Shown here one piece after another: positions 45,083-53,250 of a stretch of 64,000 nt of DNA (position 1 is its first letter; the number at the start of each line of letters is the position of its first letter). Under the pieces are notes generated by a model. That model was not told where the DNA came from. It saw nothing but the letters and a program-made list of their open reading frames with translations, and searched no databases. This DNA comes from Candidatus Krumholzibacteriota bacterium (lineage in GTDB: Bacteria; Krumholzibacteriota; Krumholzibacteriia; JAJRXK01). Location: assembly GCA_029262065.1 (NCBI GenBank), contig JAJDAC010000027.1, positions 1-64,000 of the forward strand, read 5' to 3'. Both the position numbers and the translations under genes were made by a program.

Positions 45083-46732
45083 CTAGAAGCGGCTGGTTAC
45101 CCGGACTTCAACGCCTTTGAAATCGGGTACCACATAGCAGGTACCAGAAACGCAGTTGGTGCCACCCCGCCGACTTCCCGCAAACAGGGTGACATCGTGA
45201 CGCCAGCCGATGGATCGGCGCACGACCATGGCCAACCATTCACGTGTGTCAGTTTCCACCTCAGTCGTTTGGACGTCGTCAGCCTCGTCCGGATCGTTGG
45301 AACGTTCGTAGTCCAAACCCACGGTCAAGGCACCCGGCAGGGTGGCGATGAGTGCCGCCGCGAAGTTGTCGACGCGCTCGACCACCTGCACCAATTGCAT
45401 TCCCTGAACTCGGGTGAACAATAGATCCTCCACCTGATGCGACAAATCGAGTTCGACGCTCACGTCGGATGTGACCGTGGTCTCGGCCGACAATCCCACG
45501 GTGCGTTGAAAGTCCACCGGCACGATCTCGAATTCATCCAAGCCATCGGCGGCATACACGTTCACACGGAGGTCGCGGGCCGGATCGCTGGCGATACGGG
45601 CGTAGCGCAGCTCGTACTCGCGCCGCGTGCCGAACATACCCAGTGTTTCTTCGCGCCCGGATGCCTGCGCGTGGACGATCTCGGCGGTAACGTCTCCCCA
45701 GGGCGAGGGAATCGACTGACTCCAGGCCAACTGGTGGCCTTTCTCGTCGCGCGACTGAAGCACGTGGGTGGAGCGGTTCAGGAGCTTGGGATCCAACTCG
45801 GGCACCAGCGAAGGCGGATCGTTTACCCGCAGATCAAACTGGTGGTAGTCCTTGGTCTCGAAACTGAATCCGCCACCGGGGTAACTGACCTCGGCGCTGG
45901 AATACAAAGCGTGCGGCGTACCCGTGTTCGTATTGAACCCGTCTTGCCAGGGATTCCAGGCGTCCGCGGCGTACTCGCCATACAGCGAAACATCAACGTC
46001 GTGTTCGACCAGAAGCGGCACAAAACGGGACACCTGCAACGCGACATCCACCGCGCCGCGCTTGCCCTCGGTAAGCTCGGATGTTTCTTCCAGACGAAGG
46101 TAACTGCCGGCCACCCACACGCCGGGCCACGGGCGCGCAGCCAACCTGCCGCCGCTGGCTTCGCCAGAGCGTCGGTCCGGCGGCAGTCCGGGTGGCGCGT
46201 CGGGTAAGATGGTGGGCTCACCGTGAAACACGGTGGCCTCCAACCACTCCGACGAATGCTGCGCGGTAACGCCGTCGAGGTCGCGGTTCTCGGCGTATCC
46301 AATGGTGGGAATCAGGGTCTGACGCACGACTCCCGGAAGTTCAAATGCGCGGAACAGGAGCCCGCGGCCGAGAATCGCGTAGCCGTTGCCCAAGCGAACC
46401 GTGTTGGTCAGGTCCGACCACTCCAGGTATCGCTGCGTAATCTCGTCGTACTCGTAATCATCTCCGCCTGGCCCCACGGCCATTTCGGCGTTGGCTGAAT
46501 CGTGGAACACGTCGACGCGCAGTCCAGCCGCGAGACTCTTAATGCGGTAGTCCAGAATGAACTGGTTGAACAAACGGTTGCGGCCGTCTTCCTCGAGCGT
46601 ACTTCGCGGATTGCGACCGACCTCGAAGATCAGCAGGTTGCTCCCCTGCAGGCTACCGATGTCACGCGCACCAACTCGTTCGGGAACCAGAACGAGAACT
46701 GCGATGACCAGCGACCAAACTCGAACATTCAA
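45083..46732 (-). CDS. DUF6029-like outer membrane beta-barrel protein
   Basis: 549 residues. Signal peptide (MNVRVWSLVIAVLVLVPERVGA), followed by alternating strands typical of a barrel (NRLFNQFILDYRIKSLAAGLRVDVF, LEWSDLTNTVRLGNGYAILGRGLLFRAFELPGV) and a C-terminal phenylalanine (RVTSRF), the usual outer-membrane assembly signal. The N-terminal NRLFNQ...DYR pattern matches the DUF6029 family as I know it. It is coupled by a four-base overlap with the TlpA-like gene upstream. Confidence 0.75.
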   Translation of the reverse strand: MNVRVWSLVIAVLVLVPERVGARDIGSLQGSNLLIFEVGRNPRSTLEEDGRNRLFNQFILDYRIKSLAAGLRVDVFHDSANAEMAVGPGGDDYEYDEITQRYLEWSDLTNTVRLGNGYAILGRGLLFRAFELPGVVRQTLIPTIGYAENRDLDGVTAQHSSEWLEATVFHGEPTILPDAPPGLPPDRRSGEASGGRLAARPWPGVWVAGSYLRLEETSELTEGKRGAVDVALQVSRFVPLLVEHDVDVSLYGEYAADAWNPWQDGFNTNTGTPHALYSSAEVSYPGGGFSFETKDYHQFDLRVNDPPSLVPELDPKLLNRSTHVLQSRDEKGHQLAWSQSIPSPWGDVTAEIVHAQASGREETLGMFGTRREYELRYARIASDPARDLRVNVYAADGLDEFEIVPVDFQRTVGLSAETTVTSDVSVELDLSHQVEDLLFTRVQGMQLVQVVERVDNFAAALIATLPGALTVGLDYERSNDPDEADDVQTTEVETDTREWLAMVVRRSIGWRHDVTLFAGSRRGGTNCVSGTCYVVPDFKGVEVRVTSRF

Positions 46733-47253
46733 CGGGCGTCGTCTGCCTCGGGCTCGAGATTCAACAGTTCGCGAATGTATTTCTCGAGCTCACGCTCGTG
46801 CCCGTCGATGAACCCCACCTGCTGCATCCGGATGTTTCCCTCGGTGTCGATGAGAAAAGATGTGGGCAGCACCTGCACACGCCACTTCCGCCCGACCTGC
46901 TTGTCCGAGTCCAGAACGCACGGCAAGTCCAGCTTCTGCGACTTGAAGAACGCGCCAATCTTGGGCTGGCTACGCGGGTCGTCCTGGCTGACTGCGATTA
47001 CCTGGAAACCTTGTTCGGCATATTTCTCGTATAGCTTCTGGTAGTGCGGAAGCGCCTTCTTGCAGGGTGCGCACCAGGTGGCCCAGAAGTCGAGCAGCAC
47101 GGGACCCTTCTCCAAAGCCTTGGAGAGTTGGAGGTTTCCCCCACCGTAGAGTTTCAGTTTGAAGTCATTCGCGGGCCCCAGATCCTGCAGCTCGGCCTGG
47201 GCCGGCAGCACGAAGAAAAGGGCCAGGACTCCTATGATCAGGAATGTTCGCAA
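46729..47253 (-). CDS. TlpA/ResA-like periplasmic thioredoxin
   Basis: 174 residues. Signal peptide (RTFLIIGVLALFFVLPAQA) and thioredoxin fold with the active site FWATWCAPCKKALPHYQKL near residue 47, then FQVIAVSQDD and the cis-Pro loop QVLPTSFLIDTEGNI. It reduces or isomerises disulfides in the periplasm, for example in cytochrome c maturation. The TTG start at 47253 is set by AGGAG eight bases upstream; no ATG/GTG is available nearby. It is divergent from the selenoprotein pair. Confidence 0.92.
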   Translation of the reverse strand: MRTFLIIGVLALFFVLPAQAELQDLGPANDFKLKLYGGGNLQLSKALEKGPVLLDFWATWCAPCKKALPHYQKLYEKYAEQGFQVIAVSQDDPRSQPKIGAFFKSQKLDLPCVLDSDKQVGRKWRVQVLPTSFLIDTEGNIRMQQVGFIDGHERELEKYIRELLNLEPEADDAR

Positions 47254-47417
47254 GATGTTTACTCCTGTGGGTAGGCGAGGTTCAAACACGATACCGTAGG
47301 CTTTCCATTGGAGCCACAAGCGGGTGACCCCATCGCTACGCGGGCGGGACCCTGCCGTGACGGCCTCGTGGTGTTAGTATTGAACGCTGGTTCCCCAACG
47401 AAGTTTCTGGAGATGAT

Positions 47418-47987
47418 TTGCTAGTGAAGACGCCAAGATTCATCCGGCAGGGGCTCGCGGGCCTCTCGCTGATTTCCGTCCTTTTCGCGATCCCGGCCCA
47501 GGCCGCAATCTCGGTGGGAGACGTCGCGCCCGACTTCACCCTGAACGACATTTTCGGCAACAGCTACACCCTCAGCGAGTTGGAAGGCAGCGTTGTCGTC
47601 TTGTTCATCGTGGGGTATGGCTGAGTATTCTGCCGCCAGGCCGGTCCGGCCTCCGAAGCTCTCTATCAAGAATATCAGGGCCGCCGTGTGGTGTTCCTTG
47701 CCCTCGACGCCTGGAACGGCAGCACGTCCCAGGTCGGTAGCTTCATCAGCGCTACGGGAATTACCTACCCGGTGCTCTCGCAGGCCTCGTCCGTCGCGAG
47801 CACCTACGGGCTGAGCTACGACACCGTGTTCATCGTCGGCGGCGACGGGACCATCGGCATGGCCGACGCCACCGGATTCAACGCCGAGAGCGTGCGATCG
47901 ATCATCGGCTTCGAACTAACGCAGCTGCCCGTGCCCACGACGGCCGAAAGCTTCGGGTCGGTGAAGGCGCTGTTCAACACACCCTAG
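47418..47987 (+). CDS. Exported thioredoxin-like selenoprotein (UVFC)
   Basis: 189 residues if UGA at 47622-47624 is read as selenocysteine (Sec69). Signal peptide ends near AIPAQA; mature part is a redoxin fold: ISVGDVAPDFTLNDIFGNSYTLSELEGSVVVLFIVGYG, Sec, then VFCRQAGPASEALYQEY and VVFLALDAWNG, with TYPVLS and DTVFIVGGDGTIG. Sec69-Val-Phe-Cys72 replaces the CxxC of thioredoxins. The frame continues without any other stop to TAG-type end at 47985. The TTG start has GGAG five bases before. TGA is a normal stop in neighbouring genes, so recoding is local. A paralogue with UGA at the same place follows 71 bases downstream. Confidence 0.88.
47638..47652 (+). promoter_or_regulatory. Candidate bacterial SECIS hairpin (gene 1)
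   Basis: AGGCCG-GUC-CGGCCU forms a 6-bp stem with the conserved-type G at the loop; the sequence GGUC lies 19-22 bases after the UGA. Known bacterial SECIS elements have an apical loop with G in the first positions 16-37 bases after UGA. Confidence 0.75.
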
Positions 47988-48058
47988 GCCCTGTCACGAC
48001 CAGCAGCAGAGCGGCGTAGGAGTACTGAAGTTCGCACCACGTTCTGGAGCTGGAAAAC

Positions 48059-48622
48059 ATGAACCCATTTCGCCCCATCCAGCGCCGTGTGGCGGCCCTG
48101 ACGCTGGCCGCCACGCTACTGGCCGGGTCGGCCAGCGCCGCGATCCAACCCGGTGATCCCGCCCCCGACTTCACGCTTTCCGACATTTTCGGCAACAGCT
48201 ACACGCTGAGCGCGCTGCGAGGCAACGTCGTATTCCTGTTCATGATTGGGTATGGCTGACCCTTCTGTCAGCAGGCCGGTCCGGCCTCTCAGGCTCTCTA
48301 CATGGAATTCCAGGATCGCCGCGTGAAGTTCCTCGCCCTGGACGCGTGGGACGGCAACATCGGACAAGTAGGCAGCTTCATTACCGCCTCGAGCATCTCA
48401 TATCCCGTACTGATGCGCGCGTCGAACGTGGCCAACACCCTCTACGGATTGCGACACGACAGCGTGTTCGTGATCGGCGGCGACGGCATCGTGGGCTTCG
48501 CCGATGCTCGCGGTTTCAGCCCCATCAATATTCGAGCGGCCATCGAAATCGAGCTCGAGAAGTTGGCGGTGCCGGTGCGGGGGGAGAGTTTCGGGGCGGT
48601 CAAGGCGTTGTTCGTGGAGTAG
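48059..48622 (+). CDS. Exported thioredoxin-like selenoprotein (UPFC)
   Basis: 187 residues with UGA at 48257-48259 read as Sec67. Signal peptide (RRVAALTLAATLLAGSASA), mature part IQPGDPAPDFTLSDIFGNSYTLSALRGNVVFLFMIGYG, Sec, then PFCQQAGPASQALYMEF and VKFLALDAWDG, with VFVIGGDGIVG. It is a close paralogue of the gene upstream (same order of motifs; many identical residues). Sec67-Pro-Phe-Cys70 is the likely redox site. Start ATG 48059 is preceded by CTGGAG. The pair probably forms one transcript. Selenocysteine machinery (selA, selB, selC, selD) is not in the window. Confidence 0.88.
48273..48287 (+). promoter_or_regulatory. Candidate bacterial SECIS hairpin (gene 2)
   Basis: The same 15 bases AGGCCG-GUC-CGGCCU as in gene 1, with GGUC again at 19-22 bases after UGA, while flanking codons differ between the two genes. 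The conservation of a hairpin at a fixed distance is what a SECIS requires. Confidence 0.75.
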
Positions 48623-48676
48623 ATGGAACCGGGTGCGGTGGGGGCCGGGTGCGGGTTGCGTTGGTGCTGGCCGGTT

Positions 48677-48800
48677 GCGTGCACATACATGATCGTTCGC
48701 TAGTCCTCGCTTTGGCCCGGCCTGTTGGCATCGTGGGTACAACAGGCTAAGGCGGGCCGGGCCTCGCTGCGGAAACGCTCTCGACCATGTATGTGCACGC
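48677..48800. repeat. Inverted-unit repeat, left copy (MITE-like)
   Basis: 124-bp unit bounded by 15-bp terminal inverted repeats, GCGTGCACATACATG (48677-48691) and its complement (48786-48800). The subterminal 34 and 26 bases are shared with the right copy; the ~55-base centre differs but still has inverted ends (GGCCCGG...CCGGGCC). Confidence 0.8.
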
Positions 48801-48956
48801 GCCCTACTTCTCGGAAATGCGTTCGACCTGACGGCCACGCGACTGTCTGAACTGCCGATCTCGAACGGCCCGCGCGGCCGTTGCCGCGCCAGCCCTCGCA
48901 CGAGAACCCAGGAACGAGACTCCGCGTTCTTCGCCGGAACATCTGAGCGCTAGGTT

Positions 48957-49084
48957 GCGGGCTCATACATGGTCGAGAGCGTTTCCGCAGCCACCCCGGC
49001 CGCTGCAATACCCCCCCGCCAGGCCCCGAACCAAAACCCGGCCGGGGTAGGCGAGGACTAGCGAACGATCATGTATGTGCACGC
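48957..49084. repeat. Inverted-unit repeat, right copy (MITE-like)
   Basis: 128-bp copy in the opposite orientation. Its outer end (49051-49089) is the exact complement of 48672-48710, a 39-base match; a second 28-base match joins 48964-48991 and 48766-48793. The inner terminal repeat is slightly decayed (13 of 15). The centre has CCCCGGCC...GGCCGGGG, paired but different in sequence from the left copy. The 559-base gap between the second selenoprotein and the Cys-repeat gene contains only these units, a 156-base spacer and a terminator; no gene is supported. Confidence 0.8.
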
Positions 49085-49118
49085 AACCGACCCACCGCAA
49101 CCGGCCCAAAAAAGGGCA

Positions 49119-49151
49119 GAAAAGAAAACGACCCCCCCGATACCGGGAGGG
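49119..49151 (-). terminator. Intrinsic terminator of the Cys-repeat gene
   Basis: Leftward, CCCTCCCG-GTAT-CGGGGGGG forms an 8-bp stem (one G-U) followed by TCGTTTTCTTTT, 31 bases after the stop codon. Confidence 0.88.
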
Positions 49152-49181
49152 CCGCTTCCAACTAAACCTGGAGAAGCGCGA

Positions 49182-49982
49182 TTACTCGCCTTCAGTCTCC
49201 ACGGCCGGAGTGGCCAGGGCCACTTCGTACTGCTTCTGGTACTCGTCGATGACGTCAGCCTTTTCGCTGGTCACGAGGAACATCACGCCGTTGGCCATCT
49301 TGGTCATTTCGACGTTGCAGCTCTCGTTCTTGGCCATCGAGCCAGCCAGCGCACAACCGAAGTTCTCGGCGCCGCCCGCGGCCTTGGCCTGCAGGCCAGC
49401 GACGGTGGCATCGGTGGTACCGGTGTAGAACACAGCCAGCGTGCCCGAGGGCAGACGCACGGCTTCGACCTTCATGTCGGCCGGGTAGGCAGCCGACTTG
49501 GACGAGCAGCTACCGGCACCGGCGACGGCCGCGTCAGCGGTCTTCGAGGCACAGCTGGCCTTGGTACCGGCGACGGCGGCGTCAGCGGTCTTCGACGAGC
49601 AAGCAGCCTTCGTACCGGCGACGGCGGCGTCAGCGGTCTTCGACGAGCAAGCGGCCTTGGTACCGGCGACGGCGGCGTCAGCGGTCTTCGAGGAACAAGC
49701 AGCCTTGGTACCGGCGACGGCGGCGTCAGCGGTCTTCGACGAGCAAGCGGCCTTCGTACCGGCGACGGCGGCGTCAGCGGTCTTCGACGAGCAAGCAGCC
49801 TTGGTACCGGCGACGGCGGCGTCAGCGGTCTTCGAGGCACTGCTGGCCTGGGCGACCTTGGCGTCCGCGGTCTTGGCGGCAGCCGAGCTGGCGGTCTTGT
49901 CACAGGCGAGGGCCATCGAGGCCATGGAAGCCACGACCATCACGGACAAAGCCGCTACAGCAAGGATCTTCAGAGTACGCAT
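49182..49982 (-). CDS. Exported Cys-rich protein with 16-residue tandem repeats
   Basis: 266 residues. Signal peptide (MRTLKILAVAALSVMVVASMASMALA) followed by Ala-rich sequence and seven tandem copies of a 16-residue unit, SKTADAAVAGTKAACS, encoded by 48-bp repeats at about 49500-49840; most copies carry one cysteine. The C-terminal ~105 residues form a compact domain (MKVEAVRLPSGTLAVFYTG...NFGCALAGSMAKNESCNVEMTKMANGVMFLVTSEKADVIDEYQ). I recognise no characterised family. ATG 49982 follows GGAGAGG. The free cysteines suggest a metal- or thiol-buffering periplasmic role; this is an inference, supported only by the nearby TlpA and selenoprotein genes. Confidence 0.85.
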   Translation of the reverse strand: MRTLKILAVAALSVMVVASMASMALACDKTASSAAAKTADAKVAQASSASKTADAAVAGTKAACSSKTADAAVAGTKAACSSKTADAAVAGTKAACSSKTADAAVAGTKAACSSKTADAAVAGTKAACSSKTADAAVAGTKASCASKTADAAVAGAGSCSSKSAAYPADMKVEAVRLPSGTLAVFYTGTTDATVAGLQAKAAGGAENFGCALAGSMAKNESCNVEMTKMANGVMFLVTSEKADVIDEYQKQYEVALATPAVETEGE

Positions 49983-50141
49983 TGAGTTTGCCTCTCCAAG
50001 AGGGGGTTGGGTTGTTACGGATTCTTTGATGAACCGGGCGGGCCAAAGACCCACTGGGCTCACGAGCAATTCGTACGCCCTAGTATACGCATGGGTGCCC
50101 AAAATGGTGTCAATTCCCTGTCACATGGGAACGAAGAATCT

Positions 50142-50870
50142 CTAGGGTTTCCGCGCCACCACGAGGTGGGCCACCCCGAAGGACTGCGGGAGCACGGCAG
50201 AATTCTGGCTAAATCCTGCTTTTTCAAGCGCTTGGACGAATTCTGGCACCGTCACGAAGCGTCCCATGGACTGCGGCAGGTAAGTATATGCCGATTGATC
50301 GCCGCCGAAGACCTTGCCCATTCGGGGCACAACGTTCGACAAGTAGAACGAAATCGGTGCCTGCACCCAGCTACGGCGGGCTCGGAAGAACTCCAGCACG
50401 AGCAGCTGGCCCCCAGGCCGAAGCACCCGGAAGAGTTCGGCCAACCCACGGTCCAGCTCGGCCAGGTTTCGCAGCCCAAACCCCACCATGGCGGCGTCAA
50501 AGGACGAATCTGCCAGCGGCAGGCGCTGCGTGTCGGCGGCCAGCACCTGGGCCCGCTCGGAGAACCCATGGTCGCTTACGCCGGCGCGGAGCATCGGGAC
50601 GCAGAAGTCCCCTGCGACGTGCCAGGTGCCCTTGCCCATGGCCTTGGCCGTCAAAATCAGCTCGCCCGTGCCACAGCAGGCATCGAACAGATCGCGAGCG
50701 TCGTCATCGATGGCTCGGGCCAGATTTCGTCGCCAGCTAGCGTCCTGACCCAGACTCAGCAGCCCGTTCATACGGTCGTACACGCCGGCGATGCCCGCGA
50801 ACATGTCGCGGATGGTGCGGTCGTGAACGGCGGCTTCCGTTCCTGTGGTATTGCCCGTCGGATTCGTCAA
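50142..50870 (-). CDS. ubiE: Demethylmenaquinone/2-polyprenylphenol methyltransferase (UbiE/MenG)
   Basis: About 242 residues. Class I methyltransferase with motif I LFDACCGTGELILTAKAMG, motif II DTQRLPLADSSFDAAMVGFGLRNLAELDRGLAELFRVLRPGGQLLVLEF and the family ending YLPQSMGRFVTVPEFVQALEKAGF. The N-terminus MFAGIAGVYDRMNGLLSLGQDASWRR is typical UbiE/MenG. With the mqn-like genes in the window the substrate is probably demethylmenaquinone. TTG 50870 has GAGAGG nine bases upstream; longer in-frame starts overlap the divergent gene. Confidence 0.92.
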   Translation of the reverse strand: MTNPTGNTTGTEAAVHDRTIRDMFAGIAGVYDRMNGLLSLGQDASWRRNLARAIDDDARDLFDACCGTGELILTAKAMGKGTWHVAGDFCVPMLRAGVSDHGFSERAQVLAADTQRLPLADSSFDAAMVGFGLRNLAELDRGLAELFRVLRPGGQLLVLEFFRARRSWVQAPISFYLSNVVPRMGKVFGGDQSAYTYLPQSMGRFVTVPEFVQALEKAGFSQNSAVLPQSFGVAHLVVARKP

Positions 50871-51007
50871 TTTGGTATGCCTCTCGCAGGCCTCCACATA
50901 AAGCCCATGTGCCCAGTGGCGCCAGCCGGAGAACCTGGGATAGAATCCCAGGTCGGCTCTCCTTTGCCAAGTCTCTCCCCGGGGTCCCCCCAACAAAGTC
51001 CGAACGG

Positions 51008-51967
51008 ATGCCCGACGATATCCAGGTGCTGCCATCGCCGCCGGTACGCAACCAGGCCCACCACTTCGTGGGCCTGGCGTTCATGGCGTTGAATATGGTG
51101 CGTCACAAGCTCCGGGGCTATCGTACGCCGAGGCGCCACACCACGAATGACGCAGCTCAGGCCGTCGCCTACGACCAGGCCGTGGTCCGCAACTGGCGAA
51201 CGCACCTCGAACACTACCTGGGCAACACGAATCCTTTCGCCGGCCGTCGTGTGCTGGAGATCGGTCCCGGCCCAGATGTGGGTACCGGCCTGTTCTGCCT
51301 GGCCAATGGCGCCACCTCGTACCTGGCCGTGGACGCCCATGCGCTGGTGCATCGTGACGAGCGCGACTTCCACCGCGACCTCGCCCGGCTTATCACCAAG
51401 GAAACCCAGTGTTCGGAGAAGCTGACCACGTTTCTACTGAAGCAAGCCGAGCTGTTCCTGAACGAAGACCCCGACTCCTTGTTGACCTATCGTCACCTTC
51501 CAAACTTCGACCTGGCGCAGATTGAACCGGAGAGCGTCGACCTGGTGGTCAGCCATTCCTGTTTCGAACACCTGGGCGACGTGGAGCGTTCGTTCGCCCA
51601 ACTCACCGCGTCGCTGCGTCCAGGCGCCGTATTGGTGTCGGAAATTGACCTGCAAACCCACACGCGTTGGATTCGCGACGCTGACCCGCTCAACATCTAT
51701 CGGTATCGACACCGTCTCTACCGATCACTGGCCTTCTCGGGAACCCCCAATCGGTTGCGGCCTGATTCGTATTTGAACTACCTCGAGTCGCAGGGTTGGG
51801 GAAATTTCCGCCTCTACCCGCGCCGTGTGCTCGAGAGTAGCTACGTGCGACGGGTCGAACCGACGCTGCATTCCCGATTCCGTGGCGATATCGAGCAACT
51901 GGGTTGGCTGAGCGTTGTGTTGTGCGCCACGCGGCGCGGCAAACAACGACGAAGGGCCACGACATGA
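51008..51967 (+). CDS. Class I SAM-dependent methyltransferase
   Basis: 319 residues. Motif I is VLEIGPGPDVGTGLFCLANGATSYLAVD (~residue 82); motif post-I/IV DLVVSHSCFEHLGDVERSFAQLTASLRPGAVLVSEIDL (~180) places it in the Methyltransf_11/23 type. No signal peptide. The substrate is unknown; the gene overlaps the multi-pass membrane protein by four bases, which suggests glycan or lipid-linked work. Confidence 0.85.
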   Translation: MPDDIQVLPSPPVRNQAHHFVGLAFMALNMVRHKLRGYRTPRRHTTNDAAQAVAYDQAVVRNWRTHLEHYLGNTNPFAGRRVLEIGPGPDVGTGLFCLANGATSYLAVDAHALVHRDERDFHRDLARLITKETQCSEKLTTFLLKQAELFLNEDPDSLLTYRHLPNFDLAQIEPESVDLVVSHSCFEHLGDVERSFAQLTASLRPGAVLVSEIDLQTHTRWIRDADPLNIYRYRHRLYRSLAFSGTPNRLRPDSYLNYLESQGWGNFRLYPRRVLESSYVRRVEPTLHSRFRGDIEQLGWLSVVLCATRRGKQRRRATT

Positions 51968-53250
51968 GTGATCTGGTTTCGCCACTGCCGCGCATATCGC
52001 CCTCGCGTCACGTGCTCGCACTGGCGATGTTGTTGGCCGTTTCGTTCGCGTTCTACGCGTCCACGTTGAACAATCCGTTTTGGCACGCCGAGGACTTCCG
52101 ATTCCTGGGGACAGTGCAGGAGCTCGCCGAGACTCCCTCAAAAGTGTTCAACCTCGATCTCACCGAGCGCCACCACCCGGTGCCCCTGGCCATTTTCCTT
52201 CTTGAGTACAAGGTGTTCGGCCTGAACCCCGCGGGCTACTACGCGGTAAACCTCTTCCTACACGGAGTGAACGCATTCCTGGTGTACTGGCTGGTTACGG
52301 CGTTACTCCCAGACCGGCGAATCGCGGGACTGGCAGGAATCCTGTTCGCGATGGGCGTGGGCAGCTACGGCAAAGCAGTCATGTTCGTGGCCGGAATTGA
52401 GAACCTGCTCATCGCGTCGCTGTACCTACTCATATTGAATCTCTATGTTCGCAATGACCTTTGGCACAAAGGAAGCATCGCATCGGTGCGCTACGCATTG
52501 GTGGTAGTGCTGTTCCTGATGGTGAGTTTCGCGAAGCCCACCACGTTCAGCCTCATCGCGGGACTGCTGGCCTACAAGGTCTTCTTCCGCGGCGAACGCG
52601 GCCCCAACCGCCGCGTGTTCGAGCTGAACTTCACCATACTATTGGTTGCGGCGTTGGTATTCTGGATCATTCGCCAACTATCGGGCGTCGTGGACTTCAG
52701 CACCGCCATGGCGGGACGCAATCCGTTCGAGTTCGCGGTGAACTTCGTGGGCAATGCCATGTACTACCTGGTGCACATGTTCTTTCCCATTCACCTGAGC
52801 ACGATGGTGAAAATGAACCCCGTGGTGGCGAAGGTCTACGAAGCCGCGCCCGTCATTCGATTCCTCATTGGCTGGGCGCTCATCAGCTACACGTTCTTTG
52901 GATTCGTATTCGGCAACCGCACGATCCGGTTCTTCCTGAGTTGGACGGTTATCTCGGTGCTGCCCTATTGCGCTTTCGTGTTCCCCGATGACTGGCTGAA
53001 TATCCGATACCTGTACCAGGTGTCGGTCGGATTCACGTTCATCTTGGCCGCGGGCACCGCACTGTCCATGGATCTATTGCACCGGCAACCGCGACGGCGT
53101 TTTCTACCGTTGATCGTGCCGATACTGTTCGCGGTCTTGTCGGGGTACATCACCCACTCGCTCGATTCCAAGTACGAGACCGCCGGTGGCTCGGCGGAGA
53201 ACCAACTTCTCCTCGAGGAGCTGACGGCCCGGGCCGACCGCCAGATCTGA
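51964..53250 (+). CDS. Polytopic membrane protein, GT39/TMTC-like glycosyltransferase candidate
   Basis: 428 residues with about ten hydrophobic segments. The first loop between segments 1 and 2 (FYASTLNNPFWHAEDFRFLGTVQEL) has the acidic residues typical of C-type (PMT-like) glycosyltransferases; LTERHHPVPLAIFLLEYKVFGLNPAGYYAVNLFLHGVNAFLVYWL is also of this kind. Such enzymes use polyprenyl-linked sugars. The acceptor is unknown. Function is inferred from topology and motifs. Confidence 0.7.
   Translation: MSDLVSPLPRISPSRHVLALAMLLAVSFAFYASTLNNPFWHAEDFRFLGTVQELAETPSKVFNLDLTERHHPVPLAIFLLEYKVFGLNPAGYYAVNLFLHGVNAFLVYWLVTALLPDRRIAGLAGILFAMGVGSYGKAVMFVAGIENLLIASLYLLILNLYVRNDLWHKGSIASVRYALVVVLFLMVSFAKPTTFSLIAGLLAYKVFFRGERGPNRRVFELNFTILLVAALVFWIIRQLSGVVDFSTAMAGRNPFEFAVNFVGNAMYYLVHMFFPIHLSTMVKMNPVVAKVYEAAPVIRFLIGWALISYTFFGFVFGNRTIRFFLSWTVISVLPYCAFVFPDDWLNIRYLYQVSVGFTFILAAGTALSMDLLHRQPRRRFLPLIVPILFAVLSGYITHSLDSKYETAGGSAENQLLLEELTARADRQI

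Noticed and set aside
47418-47624. Short gene ending at TGA (68 residues) as a pseudogene or small protein
   Set aside because: The frame continues after the TGA with matching fold, and the adjacent paralogue has the same TGA at the same place; selenocysteine explains it better.
48398-48901. 167-residue leftward frame overlapping the inverted units
   Set aside because: It runs antisense through the second selenoprotein and through the repeats, no ribosome site and no family features.
48677-49084. Integron attC sites
   Set aside because: The ends do not fit the RYYYAAC/GTTRRRY core sites and there is no cassette gene or integrase.
49500-49840. CRISPR array
   Set aside because: The 48-bp units are contiguous, coding, and without spacers.
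49472-49903. Pro/Arg-rich frame within the 48-bp repeats
   Set aside because: A shadow of the Cys-repeat gene; it has no signal or ribosome site.
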